64,000 nucleotides of DNA from JADKAV01 sp963769435 (GTDB lineage Bacteria; Actinomycetota; Actinomycetes; S36-B12; UBA10799). Location of the stretch: contig CAVYLN010000002.1 of NCBI GenBank assembly GCA_963769435.1, forward strand, positions 620,001-684,000. Direction: 5' to 3'. A model generated the notes under the pieces. That model saw only the letters and a program-made list of their open reading frames with translations. It did no database searches and had not been told where the DNA came from. Positions 1 to 9,981 of this stretch are shown here, piece after piece (the stretch's first letter is position 1; every line of letters starts with the position of its first letter). The position numbers and the translations under genes were made by a program.

Positions 1-560
1 GCTGCGGGGATCGCGGGAACGGCCCGCACCCGCGACCTCAGCGCGTCGGCCATCAACTCCGATCGGCGCGGGAGCGGCACGGCCGGCGGCGGAGGCGCCG
101 GTTCCGGCATGCCATCGGCCATCGACGCGAGCACGGCGAGGCCACCCATGCCGTCGGCGAGGACGTGGTGGATGACGAGGATGACTGCGACCCGGCCCGC
201 CGGCAGTCCGTCGACCACCTGCATCACCCACAGCGGCCGTTCGAACGGCAGCCGTTCACACACCAGGTCGCCAGCCAACTGCAGGACCTGTTCGGTGGTG
301 GCGGCACTGCTGCGGCGGACGTGTCGCGACAGGTCGAACCCCGCGTCGTCGACCCATCCCGGCCGACCGGCCCCGAACGGAGGTCTGTACAGCCGTTGCC
401 GGAACCGCCGGATCCCCGCCAGTCTGGCGCTCAGCACCCCGCCCAGGTCGACGGCCTGGTCCGACGGCGGGGCCAGGATCAGCACCGCGCCGATGTTCAT
501 CGGTACCTGACCGCGATCGGTGGCCAACGTGGTCAGGTCGTTGGCTGCGAGCCGTTCCAT
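1..560 (-). CDS. Wax ester synthase/diacylglycerol acyltransferase (WS/DGAT), partial
   Basis: The reading frame starts at ATG 560 and runs off the window at base 1, so only the N-terminal 186 residues are present. The frame contains HHVLADG, encoded around 150-170, which matches the HHxxxDG catalytic motif of the bacterial WS/DGAT family. These enzymes join an acyl-CoA to a fatty alcohol or diacylglycerol to make storage wax esters or triacylglycerol. The N-terminus begins MERLAANDLTTLATDRGQVP, and the family's usual early region (decision on substrate pocket, then RFRQRLYRPPF) is recognisable. It is divergent from aroA, with a 90-bp gap. The C-terminal half cannot be seen. Confidence 0.88.
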   Translation of the reverse strand, partial: MERLAANDLTTLATDRGQVPMNIGAVLILAPPSDQAVDLGGVLSARLAGIRRFRQRLYRPPFGAGRPGWVDDAGFDLSRHVRRSSAATTEQVLQLAGDLVCERLPFERPLWVMQVVDGLPAGRVAVILVIHHVLADGMGGLAVLASMADGMPEPAPPPPAVPLPRRSELMADALRSRVRAVPAIPA

Positions 561-650
561 GGCTTGATTGTGCCGTCGTTCGACCAGCCGCGATGGCAGC
601 GGCACCGTTCCCCGCCTCCGCCCGCCACATCCCCCGCCTAGGCTTGACGC

Positions 651-1910
651 ATGCAGATCTGGGCGCCGCCGCATTGCGACCGGTCGTTTGCTGCGAGTGT
701 GAGCATCCCCGGTTCCAAGTCCATGACCAACCGGGCATTGGTGCTGGCCGCTTCCGGTGACGGCCGCAGCACGCTGCGCGGCTGGCTGCATGCCCGGGAC
801 ACGCTGCTCATGATCGACGGCCTGCGTGCTCTGGGTGCCCGGATCGTTGCCGACGGGCCGGACCTGCTCGTCGAACCCGGACGCCACGTCGGCCCGGCCA
901 CGATCGACTGCGGGCTCGCGGGCACCGTGATGCGGTTCCTGCCCCCTGTGGCGGCCCTGGGCAGCGGGGATGTGCTGTTCACCGCGGACCCGCAGGCCTC
1001 GGCACGGCCGTTGCGCCCGATGTTGGATGCGCTGCGTGGGCTCGGTGCCGTCATCGACGGGGAGCACCTGCCGTTCACGGTCCGCGGCACCGGGGTTCTG
1101 CCCGGCGGCCAGGTCACGCTGGACGCTTCGGCCTCCAGCCAGTTCGTGAGCGGACTTCTGCTGTCCGGTGCGGCGATGCGTGACGGCTTGGACCTGCGCC
1201 ACGTGGGAGGGCCACTGCCGTCCCTGCCGCACATCCGGATGACCGTGTCGATGCTGGCCGATGTCGGTGTCGTTGTGCACGACCACGAAGACCGATGGGT
1301 GGTCGACCCGGGTCGGGCGGCCGCCCACGACTGGGTCATCGAGCCCGACCTGTCCAACGCCGGACCCTTCCTCGCCGCGGCCACGGTGACCGGCTCCACG
1401 GTGACCGTGCAGCGGTGGCCGGAACACACCACGCAGGCCGGCGATTACTGGCGCGACTTCCTGCGTCGACTCGGCGCGCGGGTCGACCTCGACCACCAGG
1501 GCCTGCGGGTGACCGGGCCTGACACCATCGACGGTTTCGACGTGGACCTGCGCGCCGTCGGCGAGCTCACTCCGACGATCGCGGCCATCGCGGCCTGTGC
1601 CCGCACTCCCAGCCGCATCACCGGCATCGGTCACCTCCGGGGACACGAGACCGATCGACTGGCCGCCATCGCCGCCGAGTTGTCCCGGATCGAGGTGGCG
1701 GTGGACGAACTCGACGACGGCTTACGGATCGATCCGAGCCACCGGGTCACCAGCAGCGATGCGGTCATCGAGACCTACGCCGACCACCGGATGGCGACGA
1801 TGGGCGCGATCCTGGCGCTGCGCGTGCGCGGCCTGCAGGTGGCCGATCCCGGCACAACGGCCAAGACCATGCCCGATTTCGTCGACCGCTGGGAGACGAT
1901 GCTTCGGTGA
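651..1910 (+). CDS. aroA: 3-phosphoshikimate 1-carboxyvinyltransferase (EPSP synthase)
   Basis: 419 residues, the usual family length. It catalyses the sixth step of the shikimate pathway, transferring enolpyruvyl from PEP to shikimate-3-phosphate in the cytosol. Motifs seen are PGSKSMTNRALVLAA near residue 20, AGTVMRFLPP near residue 92 and YADHRMATMGAI near residue 375. The stop codon overlaps the GTG start of rsgA by 4 bp (GTGA), so the two are probably translated together. The order aroA-rsgA-(hisN) is familiar from actinobacteria. Confidence 0.97.
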   Translation: MQIWAPPHCDRSFAASVSIPGSKSMTNRALVLAASGDGRSTLRGWLHARDTLLMIDGLRALGARIVADGPDLLVEPGRHVGPATIDCGLAGTVMRFLPPVAALGSGDVLFTADPQASARPLRPMLDALRGLGAVIDGEHLPFTVRGTGVLPGGQVTLDASASSQFVSGLLLSGAAMRDGLDLRHVGGPLPSLPHIRMTVSMLADVGVVVHDHEDRWVVDPGRAAAHDWVIEPDLSNAGPFLAAATVTGSTVTVQRWPEHTTQAGDYWRDFLRRLGARVDLDHQGLRVTGPDTIDGFDVDLRAVGELTPTIAAIAACARTPSRITGIGHLRGHETDRLAAIAAELSRIEVAVDELDDGLRIDPSHRVTSSDAVIETYADHRMATMGAILALRVRGLQVADPGTTAKTMPDFVDRWETMLR

Positions 1911-2887
1911 GCCACCGCGATTGGGACGAGGACGACGTACGGGTGCGTCCGTCGAAGGGGACACGTCGGCGCAGCAAGATCCGGCCGGACTTCTCCGATG
2001 CGATCGACGGTGTGGTCATCGCCGTGGACCGGGGCCGGTTCACCTGCCTGGTCGGCGACCGGGAGGTGCTCGCGGTCCGCGCACAGCACCTGGGACGCAA
2101 GGGCCTGGTGGTCGGTGACCGGGTGGGGATCGACGGCCCGCTGCCCGACGCGCCCGAAGCCCTGGTGCGGATCGTCTCCCGGTCACCACGGCGCACCGAA
2201 CTGCGCCGCACCGCCGACGACACCGACCCCACCGAACGTGTCATCGTCGCCAACGCCGACCAGATGGCCATCGTCACGTCCGTGGCAGACCCGGAACCGA
2301 GCTTCGGCTTCATCGACCGCTGCCTCGTCGCCGCCTACGACGCCGGCATCGCACCGCTGCTGGTGCTGACCAAGTGCGACCTGGCCCCGCCCGATGTGGT
2401 GCTCGCGCGGTACCCGGGGTTGGGCTTCCCCGTGATGCCGACACATCGCCTGCCCGACCGCACCATCGTCTTCGACGCCCCGCTGACCGAGGCGCTGGCC
2501 GGCGTGACCACCGTGATGGTCGGTCAGTCCGGCGTGGGCAAGTCCACGCTGGTCAACGCGCTGGTGCCGGAGGCGGACCGGGCGGTCGGCGTGGTCAACG
2601 CGGTGACCGGTCGCGGCCGCCACACGTCCACGTCGGCCTACGGGTTCGGTTTCCACGGCGGGCTGCTGATCGACACCCCCGGCGTCCGCTCCTTCGGCCT
2701 GGCGCATGTGGACGTCGAACGGGTCATCCATGCCTTCCCCGACCTCGCGCAGGGCACGGGGCAGTGCCCGCGGTCCTGCAGCCACGACGAGCCCGACTGC
2801 GCGCTCGACGACTACGTGGCCGCAGAGGGCATCGACCCGGCCCGATTGGCGTCGTTGCGCAGGTTGCTGTCGTCGATGCGGGACTAG
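1907..2887 (+). CDS. rsgA: Ribosome small subunit-dependent GTPase A
   Basis: 326 residues with a GTG start. It is a circularly permuted GTPase that helps mature the 30S subunit. An N-terminal OB-fold-like part is followed by the permuted G motifs: LTKCDL near residue 153, the P-loop GQSGVGKSTLVNAL near residue 205 and DTPGVRSFGL near residue 255. A C-terminal Cys/His cluster, CPRSCSHDEPDC near residue 287, is the family's zinc site. It overlaps aroA by 4 bp and overlaps the convergent DUF2231 gene by 4 bp at its stop. Confidence 0.96.
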   Translation: MSHRDWDEDDVRVRPSKGTRRRSKIRPDFSDAIDGVVIAVDRGRFTCLVGDREVLAVRAQHLGRKGLVVGDRVGIDGPLPDAPEALVRIVSRSPRRTELRRTADDTDPTERVIVANADQMAIVTSVADPEPSFGFIDRCLVAAYDAGIAPLLVLTKCDLAPPDVVLARYPGLGFPVMPTHRLPDRTIVFDAPLTEALAGVTTVMVGQSGVGKSTLVNALVPEADRAVGVVNAVTGRGRHTSTSAYGFGFHGGLLIDTPGVRSFGLAHVDVERVIHAFPDLAQGTGQCPRSCSHDEPDCALDDYVAAEGIDPARLASLRRLLSSMRD

Positions 2888-3360
2888 GGACAGCTCGCAG
2901 TACCCCCGCCGAGGGCCTGCCAGCGCCAGACCGACTGCGCCCCCGAGTCGCCGGTCCGATAGGTCCAGTAGCCCGTCGCGAGGACGACCACCACGGTGAC
3001 CATCGCCACGAGCAGTCCGAGGATCCCCCGCCCACCGCGCCGGTCCGCCAGCCACAGCAACAGGATGAGCACTGCTTGCGCGATGGCGAACAACGGCATC
3101 AGGTCACCGGATTCGACGTGCAGCTTGGGGGCCTTGTCGATTTGTTCGCTGAGGATCTCGCCGCTCTCCTTGGCGATGAACGCGGCACCCACACCACCCC
3201 AGGCGAGGATGGCCACGAGCGGGCCGAACCGGGTGCTGAACCGCGGCACGAACACCATCAGCAGGCCCAGGACACCGCTCAGCGGGATCAGCACGACGGC
3301 GGCGTGCACCACGAGTGGGTGCAGGGGAAGACCGTTGATCTGTTCGGGCAGGAACTCCAT
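2884..3360 (-). CDS. DUF2231 family membrane protein
   Basis: 158 residues with four predicted hydrophobic segments. The sequence opens with a polar stretch and then NGLPLHPLVVHAAVVLIPLS, typical of DUF2231 proteins, which have a conserved His in the first helix and are sometimes linked to heme or redox. The function is unknown. It is convergent with rsgA, and the stop codons overlap. The ATG start at 3360 is the only good one. Confidence 0.85.
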   Translation of the reverse strand: MEFLPEQINGLPLHPLVVHAAVVLIPLSGVLGLLMVFVPRFSTRFGPLVAILAWGGVGAAFIAKESGEILSEQIDKAPKLHVESGDLMPLFAIAQAVLILLLWLADRRGGRGILGLLVAMVTVVVVLATGYWTYRTGDSGAQSVWRWQALGGGTASCP

Positions 3361-3521
3361 CGCTCAAGAGTGCCATGCTCACCGGCGACGGTCCGTGCAG
3401 ATCAGGCACTCCCCCGTAGTGCCCCTGCACGAACCGCCGCCCTGATCCCCTTTGTTAGGGTACTGAACTATTGCACAGCAACGCGCACCGACGCCCCGTT
3501 TCGGCCACCTAGGATGAAACA

Positions 3522-4283
3522 GTGAACGACCTGGAACTGGCCCTTGAACTCGCGGACCTGGCCGACGCGGTCAGCATGGACCGTTACGGCAGCATCGACC
3601 TGCAGGTGAGCACCAAACCGGACATGACCCCGGTTTCCGACGCCGACCGCTCCGTCGAGCGGGCTTTGCGCGAGCGACTGTCCGCGAGCCGGCCCGATGA
3701 CGCCCTGCTGGGCGAGGAGTACGGCGGCAGCATGGGCGCGGGCAGGGCCTGGGTGATCGACCCGATCGACGGGACGAAGAACTACGTCCGCGGGGTCCCC
3801 GTGTGGGCGACGCTGATCGCCTTGACCGTGGACGGCGTCGCACAGGTCGGCGTGGTCTCCGCCCCGGCCCTGGCACGGCGGTGGTGGGCCGAGACCGGCG
3901 CGGGCTCGTGGCGTTCGGAGAACGGCTCGGAACGCATCCGCAACAGGGTGAGCGGTGTCGGCGATCTGGCCGATGCGTCGCTGTCACTGTCGGACCTCGA
4001 GGGCTGGGACCGCACGTCCTACCTCGATCTGATGGATTCGGTGTGGCGGGTGCGCGGTTACGGCGACTTCTGGTCGCACATGATGGTCGCCGAGGGCTGC
4101 GTGGACGTCGCAGTGGAGCCTGAACTCAACCTCTGGGACATGGCCGCGCTGGTGCCCGTCGTGCTCGAGGCCGGTGGCGCGATCACCAACTGGTCGGGGG
4201 GTCCGGTGCTCGAGTCGGTGTCGGCGGCCACCACCAACGGACTGCTGCACGACGCTGTGCTGAGCCGGCTGTCCTTCGCCTGA
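3522..4283 (+). CDS. hisN: Histidinol-phosphatase, inositol-monophosphatase family
   Basis: 253 residues with a GTG start. Mg-dependent phosphatase motifs are visible: GEEYGG near residue 65, the metal-binding WVIDPIDGTKNYVRG near residue 78, and LNLWDMAALVPV near residue 203. In actinobacteria this IMPase subfamily near aroA/rsgA supplies histidinol-phosphate dephosphorylation in histidine synthesis. A generic inositol monophosphatase is the alternative, because substrate choice cannot be read from these motifs alone. The last 226 bp are overlapped on the other strand by a membrane-protein frame. Confidence 0.9.
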   Translation: MNDLELALELADLADAVSMDRYGSIDLQVSTKPDMTPVSDADRSVERALRERLSASRPDDALLGEEYGGSMGAGRAWVIDPIDGTKNYVRGVPVWATLIALTVDGVAQVGVVSAPALARRWWAETGAGSWRSENGSERIRNRVSGVGDLADASLSLSDLEGWDRTSYLDLMDSVWRVRGYGDFWSHMMVAEGCVDVAVEPELNLWDMAALVPVVLEAGGAITNWSGGPVLESVSAATTNGLLHDAVLSRLSFA

Positions 4284-4982
4284 GCCCGCCGCTCCACCCA
4301 CACCTTGACCCGTGTGGCCAGCGTGCCCGCGAAGGCAACTGCAACGAGGTCGAACCAGCCATAACCGCCGGCCGCCACGGACGGCGGATTGCCCATGGGC
4401 ACCCAGCCCACGATGGTGTCCATCGGCTGCCATGTCCAGACCTGCCAGCGGGTGCCGAGCACCTCCAGCCAGGAGACCACCCAGAACGCGCCGACGAACA
4501 GCAGTGGGGAGCGACCCCAGCGCAGGAATCCCAGCAGGCACAGCGCCCAGAACGCGCCCAGCACGTCGTGCCGGTCCCCTGCCAGGGCATATCCGGCCAC
4601 GACGACAACGGCCGCCACGGTGAAGCGCACCAAGGTCTGGCGGTGCCGGCGGGCCCACGGCCATGCGCCGAAGTCGAGGGCGGCCAGATAGACCAGCCCG
4701 TGGCCGGCGGGGACATAGGCCGGGACCGCCCCCAGTCGGTACTCGTACACGCCCAGCCATCCGCTGAAGACCAGTTCGATCACCGTGGCGAACACCACCA
4801 CGATCCCGACCTGCCAGCGGACGATGGCGGGGTGCGCCGCGGTCAGGACGACCAGCAAGCCGGTGGTCAGCAAGCCCGAGCACCCACTGTTGTGCCGTCG
4901 TGGCGCGGGTGTCGAGCAGCAGCGTGACCGGGATCCAGGCGAGGATCACCAGCAACGATCGCGGCGCGGCCAGGTGTTTCAC
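4058..4982 (-). CDS. Conserved actinobacterial membrane protein (frameshifted)
   Basis: The gene starts at GTG 4982, overlapping the upstream transporter stop by 4 bp. The first frame (VKHLAAPRSLLVILAWIP...) must jump to a second frame near 4876 to continue into LLTTGLLVVLTAAHP. Removing one base from a GGG run restores a single frame of about 307 residues. It has about seven hydrophobic segments and motifs GWLGVYEYR and PAGHGLVYLAALDFG. Function is unknown. The frame runs 226 bp antisense into hisN. The polar, Ser-rich end there does not look like the rest, so the true 3' end may be near 4290 or affected by another error. Confidence 0.65.
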
Positions 4983-6082
4983 GGCAGGGCGGCGCCGGTG
5001 CCGGTGGGGTCGGCGGGCGGGGGTGTGAAGCCGGAGCGGGATCCCGTGTTGACCCAGAACCGGATGCTTGAGTAGAGCACCGCCACCAGCGGCACCGCGA
5101 CGACGGCCCCGACGATGCCCGCGAGCACGGTTCCGGCAGCCACCGCCACACCGACGGCCAGCGGGTGCAGGTTGACGGCCTTGCTCATCACCAGGGGTTG
5201 CAGCACGTGACCCTCGAACTGCCCGATCAGCACGATCAGCACGATCACGGCCAGCGCGATCCACGGTCCACGGGCGGCCAGCGCCACCACCGCGGCGATG
5301 GCGGTGGCGATGGGCGCGCCGATCAGCGGGATGAAGGAGAACAGGAACACCAGCAGTGCGAGCGGGAACGCCAGCGGCACGCGCAGTACGAGCAGGCCGA
5401 TGAGCACGAGGACCGCGTTCACGAAGGCCACCACCACGATGCCGCGGGTGTAGCCGGCGAAGGAACCCCAGGCCACCTGGCCGACCCCGTCGATGCGACC
5501 GCGCTGCCGCTGCGGGAACAGGCCGACCATCCAGGCCCAGATCTCGCGCCCGCCCAGCAGGAAGAACACCGAGGCGAAGATGGCCAGGGCGAAACCGGTG
5601 AAGAACTCGGCGATGGTTCCCGAGGCCCCGATCGCGGTCGAGGCCAGGTCGCTCTGATGTTCGGTGATCCAGGTGCGCACGGCGTTGACGTACTCGGTGA
5701 TCGCGTCGGTGGTCAGGTGCAGGGGCCCGGTCTCGAGCCAGCGCAGGATCTCGTCGGTGCCGACCCGGAACTGCGTGACCAGGCCCTCCCACTGGCCGGC
5801 GACCTGGGTGCCGATGAACACGAACACACCCACGATGACGGCCAGCACGGCCACCAGACCGACCGCCACCGCCAGCCCACGGGGCATGGCATTGTGCAGG
5901 ATGTTCACGAGCGGGGCGACGAGTGCCGCGATGATCATCGCCACGAAGAGGGCGACCGCCACGAACTCGACGGCGATGACCACCTGCAGGCCGACATAGG
6001 CCACCGCCAGCAGCACGAGCAGCCGCCAACCGAAGGCCGCGGCGACGCGCATCCCATGGGGGATCTCGTCGTCGGGGCGCAC
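4979..6082 (-). CDS. AI-2E family transporter (PerM/UPF0118 type)
   Basis: About 367 residues from GTG 6082 (VRPDDEIPHGMRVAAAF). The frame is open back to 6223, but that extension looks non-coding. There are about seven or eight membrane segments with a soluble stretch between helices 3 and 4. The FSFIPLIGAPIATAIAAVVAL and GQFEGHVLQPLVMSKAVNLH regions are hallmarks of the AI-2E/PerM family, which includes proposed autoinducer-2 exporters and Na+/H+ antiporters; the substrate here is unknown. It is translationally coupled (GTGA) to the membrane protein downstream. Confidence 0.88.
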   Translation of the reverse strand: MRPDDEIPHGMRVAAAFGWRLLVLLAVAYVGLQVVIAVEFVAVALFVAMIIAALVAPLVNILHNAMPRGLAVAVGLVAVLAVIVGVFVFIGTQVAGQWEGLVTQFRVGTDEILRWLETGPLHLTTDAITEYVNAVRTWITEHQSDLASTAIGASGTIAEFFTGFALAIFASVFFLLGGREIWAWMVGLFPQRQRGRIDGVGQVAWGSFAGYTRGIVVVAFVNAVLVLIGLLVLRVPLAFPLALLVFLFSFIPLIGAPIATAIAAVVALAARGPWIALAVIVLIVLIGQFEGHVLQPLVMSKAVNLHPLAVGVAVAAGTVLAGIVGAVVAVPLVAVLYSSIRFWVNTGSRSGFTPPPADPTGTGAALP

Positions 6083-6237
6083 CCGCTCATCGTGCCACGG
6101 CGGGCCCTGCAGGCGTGAGCCGATGAGCGGTTTGGCCGCTCGGACGGCCGCTCGGGTGTCGGGTTGCCCACAAGTCGCCGTAAGACCTGTCCGAATGACG
6201 CAGGTTCCACCTACCCTGTTCACACGGAGGTGATCAG

Positions 6238-8029
6238 GTGACCACGGTGCGCAGTTGGAGCAGTGCGCTGCGCCGTTCGAACGCGCCCACGAGCAACGTC
6301 CTGGACCTCCAGGAGCGTCTGCGAACGCCCGTGGACCTGTTGCAGTGGTCGTCCCACCAGGACGTCGAGCTCACCGAGGCCGTCATGCCAGCGGCGCTGT
6401 CGGCCGCCGAGACGGTGATTGTCGTGCACGCCGGCGAGGTCCGGGTGGCGCTCGACCGACAGACCGTCCGCGGCCACGTGCTTGCCACTTCGGCCCGGCG
6501 CCACCTCGCCGATCCCGTGCTCAGCCGGCCGGCCGCGGGTCATCCGGTGCTCGGCCTGGGCACGACCCGAGGTGCTCCCCTGGCTGGCGCGGTGGCAGCC
6601 GTACTCGGTGGTCGGGCTGCCTCTGCGTGTGAATGGCCAGAGCTACGGCACCCTGCTGGCCCTGTGCTACCAGGGTCCGTGCGACTCCGACGTCCTGCAG
6701 ACGCTGCGCGCGTGCGCGGAGCGGGCCGCGCTGCGACTGGCTCTGCGAGACGCCCACGAGAGGCTGGCGCTGACCACGCTGGCGCTGGATGCCGCCCCCC
6801 TGCCGAGCGCCGGGGTGGACGCCGGTGGCCGGATCCGGGTGTGGAACGAGGCCGCCGAGCGTGCCTACCAGTTGCCGACCCCAGAGGTCCTCGGGCGACA
6901 CCTCAGCGACGTGGTCCACACCCAACCGGTCACCCACGACCTGTCCTGGCAGGACTCGGCTGGGCGCCCGATCACACCCGTCCACGTGACGACGGTGGAG
7001 CGCGACGGCGCGACGGGCATCTCGTTCGCCGATCGCACGGCGGAACTGATGGCCGCCGAGGAGCTGGAGCAGCAGCAGTCGCTGTCGATGATGCTGCTCG
7101 AATCTGTCCCGGGGAGGGCGTGCGTGCTCGATTCCGACGGGATCGTCGTGGCGACCAACGCGGCCTTCGACGCCGAAGGGCCGCTCGGGCGTGGGCGGCG
7201 CTCCACGCTGGCCCCGGGGTCGGACTACCTGGCGTGGGTGGCCGGCGTGGACGAGGCCCTGCACCGCAAGATGCAGGACGTTCTCGACGGCGACCTTGCC
7301 AGGTTCAGCGAGGAGATCGAGTCGACCTACCGCAGGCGGCCCCGCTGGACGGAACTGCACGCCACGGCCGCCACGAACCCGGACGCCGCGGCGCTGGTCC
7401 TGCACATCGACATCACCGCTCGCAAGGAGACCGAACTCGACCTTGAGCACCGGGCCACGCACGACCCGTTGACGGGCCTACCCAACCGGGTGCTGCTCGT
7501 CGACCGCTTGACCCACGCGCTGGCCCGCGCGGCCCGTTCCCACTCGAACGTCGGCGTCCTGTACTGCGACCTGGACCGGTTCAAGGAGGTCAACACCCAG
7601 TTCGGGCACGCCGGCGGGGACCAGTTGCTGATCCAGGTCGCCAAACGCCTGCGCCAGGCCTGCCGCACGTCCGACACCGTCGCGCGCGTCTCCGGCGACG
7701 AGTTCGTGCTGCTGCTCGAGGATGTCGCCGGTCCTGCGGAGATGGAGGAGGTCGCGGCACGCGTCCTGCTGTCGCTGTCGGTGCCGATCGACCTCGACGA
7801 GGGTGTCGCGCACGTGGGGGCCAGCATCGGCATGGTCCTCACCCCTGGCATCGCCCGCGCCGGCATGGGCAGCGTTCAGAAGCTCGTCCGCGAGGTGGAT
7901 GCGGCGATGTACGCGGCCAAGGACGCCGGACGCAACCAGGCCGCCTGGTTCAGCCCGGAGATGCTCGAGCACGAGCAGTCCCGGCCGAACTTCCTCGAGG
8001 CGATGGCGCGGCGTTTCCTCAACCGCTGA
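6238..8029 (+). CDS. GAF/PAS-GGDEF diguanylate cyclase (frameshifted)
   Basis: The start GTG 6238 has a near-perfect Shine-Dalgarno (GGAGGTGAT) 3 nt upstream. The first frame ends its homology at GLGTTRGAP, and the protein continues as WLARWQPYSVVGLPLRVNG in the next frame. One base too many in CCCC at 6577-6580 explains the shift and gives a 596-residue protein. Domains in order: GAF-like sensor (about 20-175), PAS-like region (about 180-390), and GGDEF (about 410-570) with HDPLTGLPNR, a functional SGDEF active-site loop and an RTSD product-inhibition I-site five residues before it. It probably makes cyclic di-GMP in response to a small-molecule or redox cue. Confidence 0.85.
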
Positions 8030-8069
8030 CCCCGCCCTTTGATCCGACCCTCGGAGCCCGCGCGCCGCC

Positions 8070-8320
8070 CACTTCCCTCCGCACAGCCGCCCTGCTGCGG
8101 GGACCGTGACGCAGAATGCAAAACGCTCGACCCATTCACCGGGCGCCCCCTCATGGCGAACCCCGCCGGGCCCTCGTCATTTTGCGAACTGCGTCACACG
8201 CCGTCGCACCATCAGCGGCATCCCACCCACCGGCCGCAGCGTGACCTCGGGTTTCATGGCCACTTTGCCGGTCGGGGCGAACGTGTAACGCTCCCGCAGG
8301 TGGTCCAGGATGATCGGGCC
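8070..8320 (-). pseudogene. Orphan duplicate of the P450 3' end
   Basis: This stretch repeats 8342-8592 at an offset of exactly 272 bp with only scattered differences. It encodes, without a start or haem motif, the same last ~47 residues as the P450 (GPIILDHLRERYTFAPTG... to RRRVTQFAK, stop at 8177) plus about 100 bp downstream. It cannot make a useful protein on its own. Confidence 0.85.
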
Positions 8321-8592
8321 GCAGGACCTCGCACGCAACCCCACTTCCCTGTGCACGACCGCCCTGCTGCGCGGAGCGTGACGCAGAATGCAAAACGCTC
8401 GACCCATTCACCGGGCGCCCCCTCATGGCGAACCCCGCCGGGCCCTCGTCATTTTGCGAACTGCGTCACACGCCGTCGCACCATCAGCGGCATCCCACCC
8501 ACCGGCCGCAGCGTGACCTCGGGTTTCATAGCCACTTTGCCGGTCGGCGCGAACGTGTAACGCTCCCGCAGGTGGTCCAGGATGATCGGGCC
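8070..8592. repeat. 272-bp tandem duplication
   Basis: Copy 1 is 8070-8320 and copy 2 is 8342-8592. Both contain an inverted repeat whose arms begin GTGACGCAG and end CTGCGTCAC, about 91 bp apart and starting at 8106 and 8378. One arm lies in the P450 stop region and the other just downstream. The right boundary of similarity is sharp, at GATCGGGCC. Confidence 0.9.
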
Positions 8593-9652
8593 CTCGATCA
8601 GCGACATGCCCACGGCCGATGCACAGCCGCGGCCCCGCACCGAACGGGACGTACCCGGTGCGCGGCAGGGTCCGGCCCGGGCGGAACCGCTCGGGGTCGT
8701 CCCACGCGGCCCGGTGCCGGTGCAGCAGGTACGGCGACATGATGATCAGCGCGCCCCCGGGGATCTGCGCGCCTGCCAGCTCATCCGGACCCAGCGACTG
8801 CCGGGTGATCAGCCACGCGGGTGGGTAGAGGCGCAAGGCCTCGTCGAACAGTTGCGCCGAAGCCGCGTCGGTCGGGTGGTTGGCCAGCAGGTACAGGCTC
8901 CAGGTGAGCGCACTGGCGACGGTCTCGTGCCCGGCGACCAGGAACGTGACGACCTGGTCACGCACCGTCTGCTGGTCGGCGCCGTCCTGCAGCAGGCGCA
9001 GCAACGTGCCCTCGGGCGCCGGCCGTGCCGTGAGTTCCCGGACCGCGGCGTCCAACCGGGCCTTGGCCGTGGCCAGTTGCCGGTTCGCCGGCGTCGGCAT
9101 CCACAGCGGCGCGCTCAACGGCGAGGACTTGCGCACCACGACCTCGAGCCCGGACAGCGTCGCTTCCGCTAGGTCCGCCGCGCTGCCTGTCAGGTCCGCG
9201 CCGAACAGCACCTCCCCCACGACTTCCAGGGTGATCCGCAGGATGTCGGCATCGACGTCACGCACCCCGTCCGGCCAGTCGATGCGTGCACACGCGGCGT
9301 GCGTGGCCTTGTCGACCGCCGGCCCGAGGTCGGCGCCGAACGCCGGCTGCACGACCGGACGCTGCGTGCGCCACAGATCGGTGTCGGCGGTGAGCAGCCC
9401 GAACCCGGTGAGCAGAGACAACCGCTTGTACTGCAGCGTGTCCTTGCCGTAGTTCTTGTGGTTGCCGCGCAGCACCCGGTCCACCGCGTCCGGGTGGTTG
9501 ACCAGGTAGGTCGGCGGATCGGGGATCGGGAACTGCACGACGTCGCCGTGCTTGAGCCACTGCGTGCCAAGGAAGCCGAGCGGGTTGCCGATCATCGTCG
9601 GCGCGCCGCGCAGCATGTCGGCGCCACTGGGCCCGGGCGCGGTGAGTTCCAC
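8449..9652 (-). CDS. Cytochrome P450 (frameshifted at the haem loop)
   Basis: About 400 residues after one correction. Motifs are the I-helix AGHETVASALTW near residue 240, the ExxR of the K helix in DEALRLYPPAW near residue 285, and the haem-cysteine loop PFGAGPRLCIGRG near residue 345. After the cysteine the frame is lost, but the next frame supplies MSLIEGPIILDHLRERY. Removing one base from the GGG run at 8609-8611 restores the canonical CIGxxxxxxxE spacing. It is a haem monooxygenase; no redox partner or pathway gene lies beside it, so the substrate is unknown. Its 3' end is duplicated downstream. Confidence 0.85.
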
Positions 9653-9672
9653 GCCTCGATCCTAGGAAGTGG

Positions 9673-9915
9673 CTACTTCTTGACCTTGTCGATGAGGCCC
9701 TCGGCCGCGGTCTTGGCCTGGTCGACCCAGCCCGAGGCCTGCGATGCGCCACTGCCGAGCAGGTCCTTCGCCTTGTCGGTGAGGTTGTCGAGCTGCTTCT
9801 TCGCCTCGCCGGCCATGCGGTCCACGCGGCCCTCGTTCTCGAGGTCCTTGTTGCCTGTCACAGCGCCCGCAGCGATCTTCGCGCGGCCCTTGATGTCGTC
9901 CTGGTTGATGGCCAT
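9673..9915 (-). CDS. CsbD family stress-response protein
   Basis: 80 residues, starting at ATG 9915 after a strong Shine-Dalgarno (AAAGGAGG). It begins MAINQDDIKGRAKIAAGAVT and has the lysine/glutamate/glycine-rich helical pattern of CsbD. CsbD proteins are small hydrophilic proteins induced by general stress, and their mechanism is unknown. The frame is open upstream, but the start is decided by the ribosome site and the family. Confidence 0.88.
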   Translation of the reverse strand: MAINQDDIKGRAKIAAGAVTGNKDLENEGRVDRMAGEAKKQLDNLTDKAKDLLGSGASQASGWVDQAKTAAEGLIDKVKK

Positions 9916-9981
9916 GAGTGGCCTCCTTTCACTACTTCCAGGGTACGCGCTGCATGGCGTTGCCAACGCGAAGCGGCTTGG

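Noticed and set aside
3984..6029. Long minus-strand open frame of 681 codons
   Set aside because: It is mostly the wrong frame of the AI-2E transporter and membrane protein, with Arg/Gly-rich low-complexity content. Only a short piece near 4880-4982 is real, as the 5' end of the frameshifted membrane protein.
6083..6223. N-terminal extension of the AI-2E transporter
   Set aside because: The extra 47 residues are polar, Cys/Arg-rich and unlike the family; GTG 6082 fits better.
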